Assembly (NCBI RefSeq): GCF_026151205.1
Contig: NC_087084.1
Coordinates: 15,969,337 to 16,024,726 of the forward strand
DNA: 55,390 nucleotides
Reading direction: 5' to 3'
From: Bolinopsis microptera
Lineage: Eukaryota; Ctenophora; Tentaculata; Lobata; Bolinopsidae
The translations under genes and the position numbers were made by a program. The notes beneath the pieces were generated by a model, which saw nothing but the letters and a program-made list of their open reading frames with translations, did no database searches and was not told the DNA's origin. Positions 21,201 through 28,942 of this stretch are shown here, in pieces; within the stretch, counting starts at the first letter, position 1, and each line of letters starts with the position of its first letter.

Positions 21201-24125
21201 TTGTGTGCAGCAGGATGTCAGAATTATTGGCGTGTTTGAAAATGTACACTGTACAGTTCTCGATCAAGATACCGATCATTACAGCTTCTGCACAGTCCTT
21301 TCTATTTACTTAATAAGAGGAACTAACTTTTGCCATATTTTTAATCAAGTCATGTGTTTAAATCAAGGCGATGTATTCTTAACATGTGTGGAACGCTTTT
21401 CCCATTTAAAATATACATTTTACCTTTTTAGGTAAAATAGGGATAAGAAAATATAGGGGCACGCCTCAAATAGGGGTAAGAAATGGGGGCACGCCTCAAA
21501 TAGGTGTAAGAAATGGGGGCACGCCTCCAATAGGGGTAAGAAATGGGGGCACGCCTCCAATTTTGAGAGTCTATATCTGACAGTTTTAGAGTGGTTCAGT
21601 GTATGTGTTTGGTACATTATGTAGTTGTTAATAGCTACAGTTATTGGTTATAGCTCGATAATATGCAAATTACAAGATAGGGGCCGTGCCACAAAAGCCG
21701 AGAATATACTCTTTTATAAATTTAGTTGGAGCGCGCGGGCGCCAAATTCATTTTTTGTGATGGGATTCCCGCAGCCCATCCTATCAGCTACAATTTGTAG
21801 ATATTAGTTGCGCGGCGCTCAACTTACACGGATACATACACCCCGACATCTCAATGTGTACATTTCTCATGTCTCGGTGTGGGAATGTGGGAGGAAGGTG
21901 TGCAGCGTTTTAACTGCTCTCATTTTGTCATGTGCGAGTCGTACATTGTACATTGTACATTGTACATTGTGCGATTAGCGGAGAAAATAATTATTGCTGA
22001 AGACGATTGTTAATCAACTGCGTCTTGTTTGAAAGCAGCCAAAAAAGCAATGCCTTCATTAGGGAAACTTTCCCATAATGAATTTCAGATTGAGAGATCA
22101 AACTTGTCGGGGGTAGGGGACTAGGGGTTGGACATTAGATAAACTTGTCGGGGGTAGGGGACTAGGGGTTGGATATTAGACAAACTTGTCGGGGGTAGGG
22201 GACTAGGGGTTGGACATTAGATAAACTTGTCGGGGGTAGGGGACTAGGGGTTGGACATTAGACAAACTTGTCGGGGGTAGGGGACTAGGGGTTGGACATT
22301 AGACAAACTTGTCGGGGTAGGGGACTAGGGGTTGGACATTAGACAAACTTGTCGGGGGTAGGGGACTAGGGGTTGGACATTAGACAAACTTGTCGGGGGT
22401 AGGGGACTAGGGGTTGGACATTAGACAAACTTGTCGGGGGTAGGGGACTAGGGGTTGGACATTAGATAAACTTGTCGGGGGTAGGGGACTAGGGGTTGTA
22501 CATTAGATAAACTTGTCGGGGGTAGGGGACTAGGGGTTGGATATTAGACAAACTTGTCGGGGGTAGGGGACTAGGGGTTGGACATTAGATAAACTTGTCG
22601 GGGGTAGGGGACTAGGGGTTGGACATTAGATAAACTTGTCGGGGGTAGGGGACTAGGGGTTGTACATTAGATAAATGTATTTGGAAATCTAATCAGTCTA
22701 CCTTGTTTACTTCTGAAGAGAAGAGCTGTAGTGATCACCATGAGAATTATATTTCTTTAATTCAAACTTTAAAGGTGTACTGTACTGTAATTATTACTTA
22801 GAATACCCCTCAGCAAATTAAGGAAAGGGTATTCAACCTGTTTTAACCAATTTTTATACTGTATCTCACTAACTATGAACATTTCAGACACCCCCAAAAT
22901 CACCGGCCGATTCTCAGTGGAGATTATTTAAAGTTAACAGAGATATGAAGGAGGAAACCTTTGACGATATAAACGGAGAAAGAAATTTCACCCAGAGCCT
23001 AACTTTGAAGAATGTTTGCGATGCTAAACTTAATGTGTCGGTAAGTTAAGTGAGTAGTTTAGGTGAGAGGCCAGGTAATAGGTATTGTCACGAGATTAAT
23101 GGAATTGAATCAAATTTACACCGCAATACAATAAGGATACTAAATTATTTATAGAAGCTTCAATATGCTGTGCAGGACGTTCAAATCAGTCCCAAAAAAA
23201 CTGTCAATAGAATGCCCTACTAAAACATATGCATTAGAGTACTTGATCATGAATAAATGAGTTATAAGGAATAAGTAAATGGTTGTGGTAAAGTGAGTAA
23301 TAACATGAAACTGTGGAAATGAAGGTAAGTAACCATTAAACTGTTACGAAGATTATAGAGATATAGATATCAGAGCTCTGTTTGAAGCTCTTAGTTCTGA
23401 ATTAACAATTCACTCCCCCAGGATAAAGAGGACGGAATATCTCAAGTATCCAGTTGTTAACAATTCACTCCCCCAGGATAAAGAAGACGGAATATCTCAA
23501 GTATCCAGTTGTTAACAATTCACTCCCCCAGGATAAAGAAGACGGAATATCTCAAGTCTCCAGTTGTCCCTCCTCCCCACGACACCTGGGCTCCCCTGTT
23601 CGCAGTCTCACTTCTCCTGCTCGCCCCCCTGCTGTGTCCCCCGTACGTCCGGCTATCCTCCCCGTTAATTCCCCTGCCCGTCCCCTGCGTTGTCATGGTA
23701 ATGTGGAGCAGCGCCTCCCCCCTCACCGCAGCACCACCCCTTCTCCCTCACCACCTTTCTCTACTCCACCCACCCTCCCTGCACGCTGCGTCTCTCCTAA
23801 CTCCTTCACCCGAGCCAGTTCCTTCACTTTAAAGAGGAAGATAGTGGAGCCGGATTGTGCTAGTCCTCCCAAAAGACCGTGTACGATGGGACTGGGGCAC
23901 AGGTCCCCTACAGTAGAATACAGGGCCAGGAACCACAGCCCGGCTCCTCTCTCTCCGCTAGCAGTCAGCTCCCAGTCTGCCCCTGAGGGCGAGGTGGTGA
24001 GAGAGGTTCCTATTCACCTCCTGGACAAGATAGAGCTAATGAGCGAGCATTTCAGTGCCAACACCAGCGACAACAGCTCTGATTCGTCAGATAGTCCTCC
24101 TAGAAACATTAGATTAACGGGCTGA
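12245..24125 (+). CDS. Six-exon gene for a Ser/Pro-rich nuclear-type protein with PLNLS repeats
   Basis: Exons 12245-12598, 12716-12821, 18701-18842, 19094-19259, 22888-23040 and 23532-24125 join with matching phases (0, 1, 2, 0, 0) into 504 codons and a stop. Agreement at all five junctions is the main support. The N-terminus is acidic (MDEETDDPPALMDECTKEHV) with a sumoylation-like IIKSEE. Exon 2 ends in ENYNEPLNLSTG, where PLNLS is a variant of the PxDLS CtBP-binding motif (Drosophila Hairless uses PLNLS). The C-terminal exon is rich in SP pairs and has a basic stretch, KRKIVEPDCASPPKRP, like a bipartite nuclear signal. A transcriptional corepressor adaptor is a reasonable inference, but I recognise no named family. 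Four of ten internal splice sites lie in tandem arrays, and a 5-kb retroelement sits in intron 2. The start codon is uncertain. Confidence 0.7.
12716..12821 (+). CDS. Exon 2 of the PLNLS gene
   Basis: Acceptor CCCACAG at 12715. The sequence reads TLQLSVSQTAFSDTSSVLSP, then the first PLNLSTG unit, and ends at ACAG/GTGAG in phase 1. The frame stays open through nine further 36-bp units up to 13204, each with its own CAG/GT donor in the same phase, so longer versions of this exon are possible. Confidence 0.7.
12788..13318 (+). repeat. 36-bp minisatellite: PLNLS-coding unit with embedded splice donor, left part
   Basis: About 15 units of GARAATTACAATGAACC-TCTAAATCTCAGTACAGGT. Each is 12 codons, E(H/N)YNEPLNLSTG, and each contains CAG/GTGAG or a close variant (GTCAG, GTAAG). 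The first ten are in frame with exon 2. A 6-bp gain (ttatct) near 13172 and a base change then break the frame. The array is cut at 13318 by a retroelement and continues at 18303. Confidence 0.9.
13367..14413 (+). CDS. RT-less ORF with zinc motif and PD-(D/E)XK-like domain
   Basis: The open frame runs from a stop at 13330 to 14413. The first ATG is at 13391. Residues counted from 13367 show a Cys-x2-Cys-x8-His-x4-Cys zinc motif at about 117-134 (CKLCEERMGTIQHILAGC). At about 230-250 there is RPDLVIFSRSAKTVIWWELT, which reads as the PD...E-x-T core of a restriction-like endonuclease. The order zinc motif then PD-(D/E)XK is that of R2/NeSL-type LINE C-termini. The N-terminal part is charged and helix-forming (MDEREREREVMLRVKENIER). 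No reverse transcriptase precedes it. It may be a transposon fragment or a free-standing endonuclease gene. Function is inferred from motifs alone. Confidence 0.55.
   Translation: MVCESVRGMVQPQKRVGIGFGDWKKPWERMDEREREREVMLRVKENIEREREVQVGSLEMQSRWGEWRELVMKTDLSWHTLFKYGDSLIGFMLSAVYGTLLTPSMVSKWSEDEDGKCKLCEERMGTIQHILAGCKVALSQGRYRWRHDKVLKQISEQVVFHCDRRVNTYKNKAGNGRQFIDFVPAGRRKAGTDDRKESRGFGILSGYRDWIVLSDLEGQLKFPSEIVETRLRPDLVIFSRSAKTVIWWELTVPSEERIAESHEYKLDRYSGLQAEIQAKGWCCSNAAVEVGARGVVAQSLERAARRIGFRGRELKKLVRDSGKEAAHCSRWIYLLSRKREWEFRKVGA
14414..15102 (+). other. Tail of the endonuclease segment and junction with the LINE
   Basis: Non-coding or decayed. It holds a 76-codon frame at 14552-14782 without recognisable motifs. 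LINE homology resumes at about 15103 with FDLICLNETN. The exact joint between the two elements cannot be placed from one copy. Confidence 0.4.
15190..17973 (+). CDS. LINE C: partial endonuclease plus complete reverse transcriptase
   Basis: 927-codon frame. It begins inside the apurinic-type endonuclease (EN) and runs through GDANIDL, TLIDHVYTN and LDMSDHLAV. It continues into an intact RT with AKVVPIHKGGSK, YRPISLLGSFSKIYEKLM, QYGFRPGRSCEHAL, LLDYSKAFDVLDH, GVPQGSILGPLLFVIYIND and the catalytic LYADDAN. Compared with LINE B, the N-terminal zinc fingers are missing. About 65-80 codons of EN are also deleted near 15240, just after a readable upstream stretch (15103-15240, FDLICLNETN) in another frame. 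The nominal start codon is therefore accidental. A 3' UTR follows to 18302. RT is closely related to LINE B. Confidence 0.85.
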   Translation: MKSNSFTSPLSKNLHVNRSPSTSPKKFLEKFENVLRGLDRHSRKQIVFLGDANIDLIKYDTDAYSQDLISLLEKYGFAQTVSKPTRVTDHSATLIDHVYTNHVTNVISCNVVTLDMSDHLAVSTTISLGATPSLNERFRSQRVKNNNTSLKLEARVFNEANHAKFKELIVSETWDDATSSTCADEQYNSIYQTYMKHYNTAYPLKRDSSRRKFERADPKPWILPWLEAACNRRKLLFFEKTINPSQKNCDAYDKMKKFCHKHVNLAKEKYYKKMFDKYQNCSKNQWKIINGLLNRNRKKFGHTRLKDDDGTIISSDLAVAEKFNGYFSGIAASIKRQIAARRTFDPGGFKHFLKASCNNSMFLKPTSHGEVQKIISGLKNKSTLDCKIEPLKIANSCENFTRALANVINCSFSSGTFPNALKTAKVVPIHKGGSKLEVANYRPISLLGSFSKIYEKLMHARVLEFLDKNDSLFENQYGFRPGRSCEHALLNAQNCILHSLKKKQISLLLLLDYSKAFDVLDHETLLKKLDHYGIRGVAHEWFRSYLCNRSQYVTLNGTCSSSMPIVYGVPQGSILGPLLFVIYINDLPGISDFAKFILYADDANILISGTTLEEIQLKANQLISRLVDWVGVNGLSLNVKKTCYMIFTRKRIDFSGFNLSIDNTVIERKTEAKFLGVILDEKLTWQKHITAVRIKMGRYLGVMYKLKHLLPIKARLNIFQSLIQSHLNFCSLVWGFASKCHIESLFTKQKQGIRAVMSGYVNYRYKDGNPPEHTKSAFRLHNILTVHSVIVKNALILLHKVRNMPSLLPKSIKELFPHDIPTYNSTYEHNLSWFTTYNGPTFRNTLFFKGPMLSITKQSKDITIPSSTFSIEIFKNSAKRELLKLQSSGDDENWPNFLLYSIPGLRKSQREGRSQIDYSTELVSDNS
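18303..18620 (+). repeat. 36-bp PLNLS minisatellite, right part
   Basis: About 8.6 further units in the same orientation, each with CAGGTGAG. They follow the retroelement and end at ctcagcacaggtgagaattt. With the left part the array has roughly 23-24 units. Confidence 0.9.
18626..18740 (+). repeat. Tandem duplication of acceptor plus exon start
   Basis: The block gataacgattacagatatgg, followed by agtttacagacagtgagact, occurs twice, 61 bp apart. Both copies have ATTACAG/ATATGGAG, so acceptors end at 18639 and 18700. Only the second continues into the full exon 3. The first could form a 47-nt exon ending at ACCATG/GTAACG. Confidence 0.75.
18701..18842 (+). CDS. Exon 3 of the PLNLS gene
   Basis: Starts in phase 1 (MEFTDSETEARHAVCNISSH) and ends PKVQLPSFSPQ with AG/GTTTCA, a weak donor. 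The join to exon 4 gives the natural reading FSPQRFPQSMSPLHV. Ser/Asn-rich, with no known domain. Confidence 0.65.
19094..19259 (+). CDS. Exon 4 of the PLNLS gene
   Basis: Acceptor ATTTTCAG at 19093. Reads FPQSMSPLHVSAGYASPATS through RSRHASFS to donor TCG/GTAAGT at 19260. The last 29 bases plus the donor form the unit of the 31-bp array that follows. Confidence 0.7.
19229..20548 (+). repeat. 31-bp minisatellite built from exon 4 end plus donor, about 42 copies
   Basis: Unit GTAAGTTAGATCCCGTCACG-CTAGTTTCTCG. The first copy is the true end of exon 4 (aaagttagatcccgtcacgc), so the array grew from the exon-intron junction. Variants of the donor are GTAAGT, GTGAGT and GTAATT. A unit of 31 bp and the embedded TAG mean that only the first donor supports translation. 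Confidence 0.9.
20657..21023 (-). mobile_element. tRNA-derived SINE
   Basis: On the minus strand from 21023: GGCCAGGTAGCGCAGTTGGT resembles a tRNA 5' end with box A, and GGTTGCGAGTTCGAAACCC contains a box B. A CTTACAA anticodon-like loop lies between them. The acceptor and anticodon stems do not pair well, so it is not a working tRNA. The body extends left to a run of about 19 T (a poly-A tail on the minus strand) near 20657. Ends are approximate. Confidence 0.6.
21024..22099 (+). other. Intron sequence with a small 30-bp array
   Basis: Between the SINE and the G-rich array. At 21436-21560 there are about four copies of a unit built on gggggcacgcctcaaatagg and ggtaagaaat. TACATTGTACATTGTACATT at 21942-21970 is a short 8-bp repeat. 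No coding evidence. Confidence 0.5.
22100..22676 (+). repeat. 41-bp G-rich minisatellite, about 14 copies
   Basis: Unit taaacttgtcgggggtaggg-gactaggggttggacattaga. Each unit has GGGGG, GGGG and GGGG tracts spaced by 2-5 bases, so two neighbouring units supply enough runs for G-quadruplexes. It lies in intron 4 of the PLNLS gene on the coding strand. Confidence 0.9.
22888..23040 (+). CDS. Exon 5 of the PLNLS gene
   Basis: Acceptor CATTTCAG, donor TCG/GTAAGT, 51 codons in phase 0 (TPPKSPADSQWRLFKVNRDM, then KEETFDDI). The donor context TGTCGGTAAGTTA resembles that of exon 4. No recognisable domain. Confidence 0.7.
23406..23570 (+). repeat. 55-bp unit repeated three times: acceptor plus exon 6 start
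   Basis: CAATTCACTCCCCCAG/GATAAAG recurs at 23406, 23461 and 23516, giving acceptors at 23421, 23476 and 23531. The first two open frames read DKEDGISQVSSC and then stop. Only the third continues to the full last exon. Confidence 0.85.
23532..24125 (+). CDS. Exon 6 (last) of the PLNLS gene
   Basis: 198 codons including the TGA. SP-rich (SPVRSLTSPARPPAVSPVRP), with the basic stretch KRKIVEPDCASPPKRPC and an acidic/Ser end, SANTSDNSSDSSDSPP. Locally GC-rich compared with the AT-rich flanks, as expected for coding sequence. Confidence 0.7.
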   Translation, partial: DKEDGISQVSSCPSSPRHLGSPVRSLTSPARPPAVSPVRPAILPVNSPARPLRCHGNVEQRLPPHRSTTPSPSPPFSTPPTLPARCVSPNSFTRASSFTLKRKIVEPDCASPPKRPCTMGLGHRSPTVEYRARNHSPAPLSPLAVSSQSAPEGEVVREVPIHLLDKIELMSEHFSANTSDNSSDSSDSPPRNIRLTG

Positions 24126-26679
24126 GACCACGTTACCATAACAACCACTGCACGTGGTATGACGTCACATTACGCGACTTGAGATTATGACTTGTTAGAC
24201 CGGACCTCTGTCTCAATTTCGATAGTGATTATTGGTTTCGTGAAGGTTAAATTCAGTCAAGTCAAGTTGATACTCAGAAAAAATTTGTGTAGAACTGAGC
24301 ACCCACCAGTTTGATAACTTGAGACATATTGAAACTGGTAAAAATAAGTCACAACAAAGAAGGACTCGCTCAAAGTGGGATGCGTGCACTCTGCAGATAT
24401 AATTACGTTCAATTTTATTTTATTTTTTGCAATTTCAGCCGCGGCAGATATGTAACTTTATCACGAGTAGTAGTCATCTGTACATAGAATCAAGAAATTT
24501 GATTCTCTACATAAAATCTAGACATTTTGACTGTTTTTGGGTAAGTTTTTTGGTTAATCGATCTCACGAGTCAAAGCTAACTTTTTCGACAAATTTATTT
24601 GAGAACATTATTCCAACTAATAGCACAAGTTACCTGGCTACCATTACTTATACATCGTCACTACTATAAGTGTTATCTAGTATTACTACTAGTTACCATA
24701 GTTACACTACTAGTTACCATAGTTACACTACTAGTTACCATAGTTACACTACTAGTTACCATAGTTACACTACTAGTTACCATAGTAACTTATCGTGATT
24801 ACTATAAGTGTTATCTATTGTATTTAACAATGTTTTGAAAGGGATGTAGTCTAGCTATTTAGTTAGTGTCTATGTTACGACCTTAGGTTTTTGCATCAGT
24901 TAGTGTTTATGTCACGGCTTAAGGTTTTTGTTTACACATTGTGGTATAAATTGGCAGATTAGATAAAATTACTTTTCGAGGAGGTGGAGGCTAGGGCTTG
25001 GTATGGAAGTTTAAATAAGTTCTGCTCCAAAATGGGGCGATGGACAAAAGTTACCGACGTGGTAATTTGAATGGTCCGAGATAACCTGTTAGTAACATGA
25101 TTACTTTACAATTTAGCTTACTTAGGTTTATTAGTCACTAAATTAGCTATAGGCATAGCTACATTAATTCAGTTAGGTAATAGGTATCATTTGCATTGCG
25201 CATATTACGAAAGCCAAATTAGGGGCAGTTTGGAAATACTAATTTCTACACAAAAGTCTAAAATGGATTACGGAAAAAGGAGGAGTTCTCGCTATTATAG
25301 ACATAGTTGCTAAAGCTACAAGTTGCTACTGTAGTTACTTTAAGTTACTGTAATTTTTATTGCAACATGCAGTAATTATCTCTAGTTACAGTAGTTACTC
25401 CTTTATAATACAACATGTTACATGTTGTTCCTGTAGTTACTTAGTTACTAATAGCCTATTTAAGTTGTTTTAATAAGGAACCTGGTTATCATACCTCGTT
25501 CACATTTAGTAACTATATACTAGCACTATAATAATTGCCACCGGTATGTACTGTGATTACCTCGTTTCTTTAGTTTCTATAATTTATAAAATTAGTGATA
25601 AATGTAGTTAATTTCAGTTACCAATATGGTTCCCATATTTACTGTAGTCCTCTTGTGACAATTGTTACCTAGGTTAGAGGCAGGCTAAGCTTTTTTCTTT
25701 CATCTAATTGTTGTGCACACTATTATTGTGCAACTATCTCTAGTTACAGTAGTTACTCCTTTATAATACACACTAATTGTCTATTTTGCGGAATATTTAT
25801 AAACTGTTTTGACTTAACTTATTGGAAAATATTTATTGTGTTTCACCGTGATATTGTTGTTTTAATAATGAAAAGGACGAATTTCTATTGCCCATTATAA
25901 ATTTGTAACAAATATTGGTCGATGCATAACATAAAATTTCACCCTACCCAAAGACCAATATTTCTTTTAAACTTTTATAGGGTTAAAACGCTCCCCTAGC
26001 GAGATATTGGCGAAAAACTGTCTCGATCACGTGATATGACCATATACGGAAGTTAGTCTAATTTCTTGTTAGGCCCGGTTAGGGTTTCAGCATATGCTTT
26101 TGTTAGAGATTGGGTTAGGGTTTTGTCATACGTTGTATAACCCGCCGAGCACGAGTGCGCGGCTCCCCCTGTATCGCGTCAGGACCTAGTGAAACGACCG
26201 TGGGGGGTCAAGACGTGATACAAGTTAGGGTTAAGGTTGGGATCAGATTAGAGGGCTAGGATTTCGAATAGTCATTCTGGGCCACCAAGAGAAAGTGTTT
26301 AAAAAGTCACGTGACAGTCGAGTGTACAGTGATTAATCATCATCCTAATCATGGCTGTTGTAGCGCGATGCGCTATTGGCCTCGCCAAGCTGCGAATAAT
26401 TAAGTAAAACAAAATTAATCAATTAATCATGGCTGCCCCCCTGGACTTTTTTCCCTAGAAAACACCTTTCTCTACGTTTCATGCTACCGGCCCTGACCAT
26501 GCTATCATGATGAGCCGAAATCATTGTTATATATATTATGATATCCAGCCAAGCACCTTTTACTATTATAGCCGGATATTCGATCAATTTCTAAATTTTA
26601 TCACTATTATGAAAGTGTGAAAAAGAATGAAATTGAGTCTAGTGGTAAAAAAGAAAACTTTGATTACGTAATCAACGAC
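24126..26679. other. Gene-free, with small arrays
   Basis: Holds a 21-bp array (24685-24790, unit actactagttaccatagtta-c, about 5 copies) flanked by a copied ctataagtgttatcta. A direct repeat of ctctagttacagtagttact occurs at about 25380 and 25736. The block 25996-26100 (agcgagatattggcgaaaaa) matches 6530-6630. Several TTAGGGTT words occur at 26080-26250. No exon supported. Confidence 0.5.
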
Positions 26680-26771
26680 TTACCTAGCTGGGGACCTCAG
26701 GCTATCATGTTCATAAACATAAACATCCAAATAGAGATTCGGCGGAATGACAGGCTGAGCGCGGCCCAGTA
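26680..26771 (+). repeat. Short dispersed element with 9-bp TSD
   Basis: TTACCTAGCTGGGGACCTCA to GCGCGGCCCAGTA. ATCAACGAC flanks it at 26671-26679 and 26772-26780, extendable to 12 bp if GTA is counted as target. This is the best evidence that the family inserts by a staggered cut. Confidence 0.7.
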
Positions 26772-26781
26772 ATCAACGACC

Positions 26782-27075
26782 AAAACCCCCTCCCCCTTGT
26801 AATTACCCTAACCCCCCTCTCCTCGGCTGATTACGTAATATGTGAACGACCCCATACCAGTGATGCATTTTGCTGATCACGCGGGCCGAAGATTGTGATT
26901 GTGAGAAACATTACTTGATGCGCAGCGTGGCCCAGTTAAGTTAGTGCATTGCGCTTTATGTTGCACCAGTGCACCACGTTTTGATTCACGATGTCAATCC
27001 TTTGCATCTCGCTGATCTACATGTTGCGAGAAGATGCGCGGCCCAGTAATTCATCGCGCTACAATATCATTGACA
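26782..27075. other. Intergenic, no feature
   Basis: Mixed GC. Contains gcgcggcccagtaattcatc at about 27036, an isolated end of the short dispersed element. Nothing else recognised. Confidence 0.3.
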
Positions 27076-27169
27076 TTACTGGGCCGCGCTCAGCCTGTCA
27101 TTCCGCCGAATCTCTATTCTATGTTTTATGTTTATGAACATGATAGCCTGAGTAGAGGTCCCCATGTAA
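27076..27169 (-). repeat. Short dispersed element, reverse orientation
   Basis: TTACTGGGCCGCGCTCAGCC through CATTCCGCCGAATCTC to GGTCCCCATGTAA. It has a slightly longer central AT-rich palindrome region than 3614-3687. Confidence 0.7.
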
Positions 27170-27689
27170 CAATATTACGCCGTGACCCCGGCCCCATTAC
27201 ATTACATTGTCCTTTCACTAAGTGGCCAAGATACAGCCGCGCACTCGTGCGCGGCAGCTCTACAATTCATCTAACCATGTGCTTTCGCGCTACTGCAAGC
27301 AAAAGGGCGCTGTACTGGATAGAGCAAGGTCTACAACATATGAAAAAATTGCGCTACAATACTATAAAGTATTTAATTAAAGAACTTAATTAGCTCGTTG
27401 GGTATTCCATTTGCAGGACCATTGGCCCTCCCATTTTTCAAGCCCGAGGTGGCTGCATGGCATGTATTTCAAGTCCAGTAAAAGAAACATTGAGAGCACA
27501 TGACAGACCCTCAATAAGCTCATTGATGATGGTAAAAATCTTAAAATAACTGGCTACAATGAGCATTTTATTAACAATAAATAGTAAAGGTCAAAACTTC
27601 AATTTCCAAAAGACTAATAATTTTAAATACCTACCTAACAAAATTATACCCCGTTAAGACGTTATAAAGTATCAATAATTTAGCGCTCC

Positions 27690-28051
27690 TACTAAATCGC
27701 TCGCCCAAATTTTAAGAAAATTCTTGTGAAAAGGCCCTTTAGGCATGAAAATGATCTAGATCGGTGTATTTTTGGACGCTGATTCCGAATCACCCCCCAT
27801 GACGTAGGGTTAAAATGCTTACCTGGAGAGTTATGGGCAAACAACCGTTTTGGTCACGTGACAGGCTAGTAAAACGTGAATTCGATTATTTAGGGCTCGG
27901 GTTAGGGTTAGGGTTGTGGTTAAGATTATGGATAGCTTCGGGGTTATGGTTAGGGTTAGGGTTGGGTTAGGGTTTATGTAAAACCGTTTTGTACTGCTAC
28001 AAAACCAAAAAAACCAAAGTCACGTAAAATTTTTGGGCGAGCGATTTAGTA
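27690..28051. mobile_element. TIR element flanked by TA, with telomere-like core
   Basis: ACTAAATCGCTCGCCCAAAT at 27691 and its near-complement ATTTTTGGGCGAGCGATTTAGT ending at 28050 form TIRs of about 25 bp, bounded by TA on both sides (Tc1/mariner-type target). The interior includes GGTTAGGGTTAGGGTTG and related words at 27896-27978. There is no transposase, so it is non-autonomous. Confidence 0.65.
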
Positions 28052-28619
28052 CAAAATTAAAGATCTTAACAATTTCTACACTTCAAAATACTAGAATAAA
28101 TGTTCACAGAACACAATATTTGAAGCTTTACCAGTCACTTGACGTTTCAAAATGAAACTGAGGTTAAAGATGCAGTTACAAAAGGCCACTGGTTCTCAAT
28201 GGTTACTGAAACAAACTTTTTCCAAAATAAAAGTTTTAAAGCAGTCCATATCTGCTTTTCTGTGAACTAAACAGCTCAAATAGAAAAACTCATTCCCTTA
28301 TTATTACAACAATATTTAATTTAAAGGTGTTTGTTTTCAAAAGCTTCAATAAGCTCAAAAGGTTGGTCATCACGAGTAAAATGTTTTTTTTACAACAAAC
28401 GCTTTCATGTAGTCAAATGCAATCAAACAACCTTTTTCATTTGATATCCACTGCAATTGAGTTATTAGGTGGTTTAAATTTTTGAAGATGTCTTACTGCA
28501 TACTGCTTTAAACATTTTCCTGGGATCGTTAGTGTTATATTAGTTATATTAGTGATTTCACTGTTGGTCTGATCAGCTGATTGAGGAGCACTACCCAGAG
28601 GCATTGCTCGGCACTAACG
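28052..28619. other. No gene recognised
   Basis: AT-rich. May include the distal 3' UTR of LINE A, whose end I cannot fix without a second copy. Confidence 0.3.
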
Positions 28620-28942
28620 CCTTAAAATCTTTAATTACAATCAAATATAAATATATGCACACAATGTATAAAATATGAATAATGTATAAAATATGATTAC
28701 GCTATTAGCAAATTTGAATAGTACTACTATTAAGAATTTTTAAATAACTCTTATCTCTTGACATAAATTTAGAACAGCAACACAGGGTCTGAAGAATGCG
28801 CGGTGATATTTTTGTCTTGTAAATGACAGTGAAATTGCGCGGTAGCGATAGCATTGTAGAAAATGCTCGAAGATAGTCATATTTCGTTATGAGGTTAAAG
28901 TTTTGTTGCTCGTTATTATCAACGTATGTTGTACCAAATTAT

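Noticed and set aside
19229-22676. CRISPR-like direct repeats
   Set aside because: The arrays are head-to-tail minisatellites without unique spacers, in a eukaryotic intron.
27896-27978. A true telomere
   Set aside because: The repeats are short and degenerate, lie inside a TIR element and have ordinary sequence on both sides.
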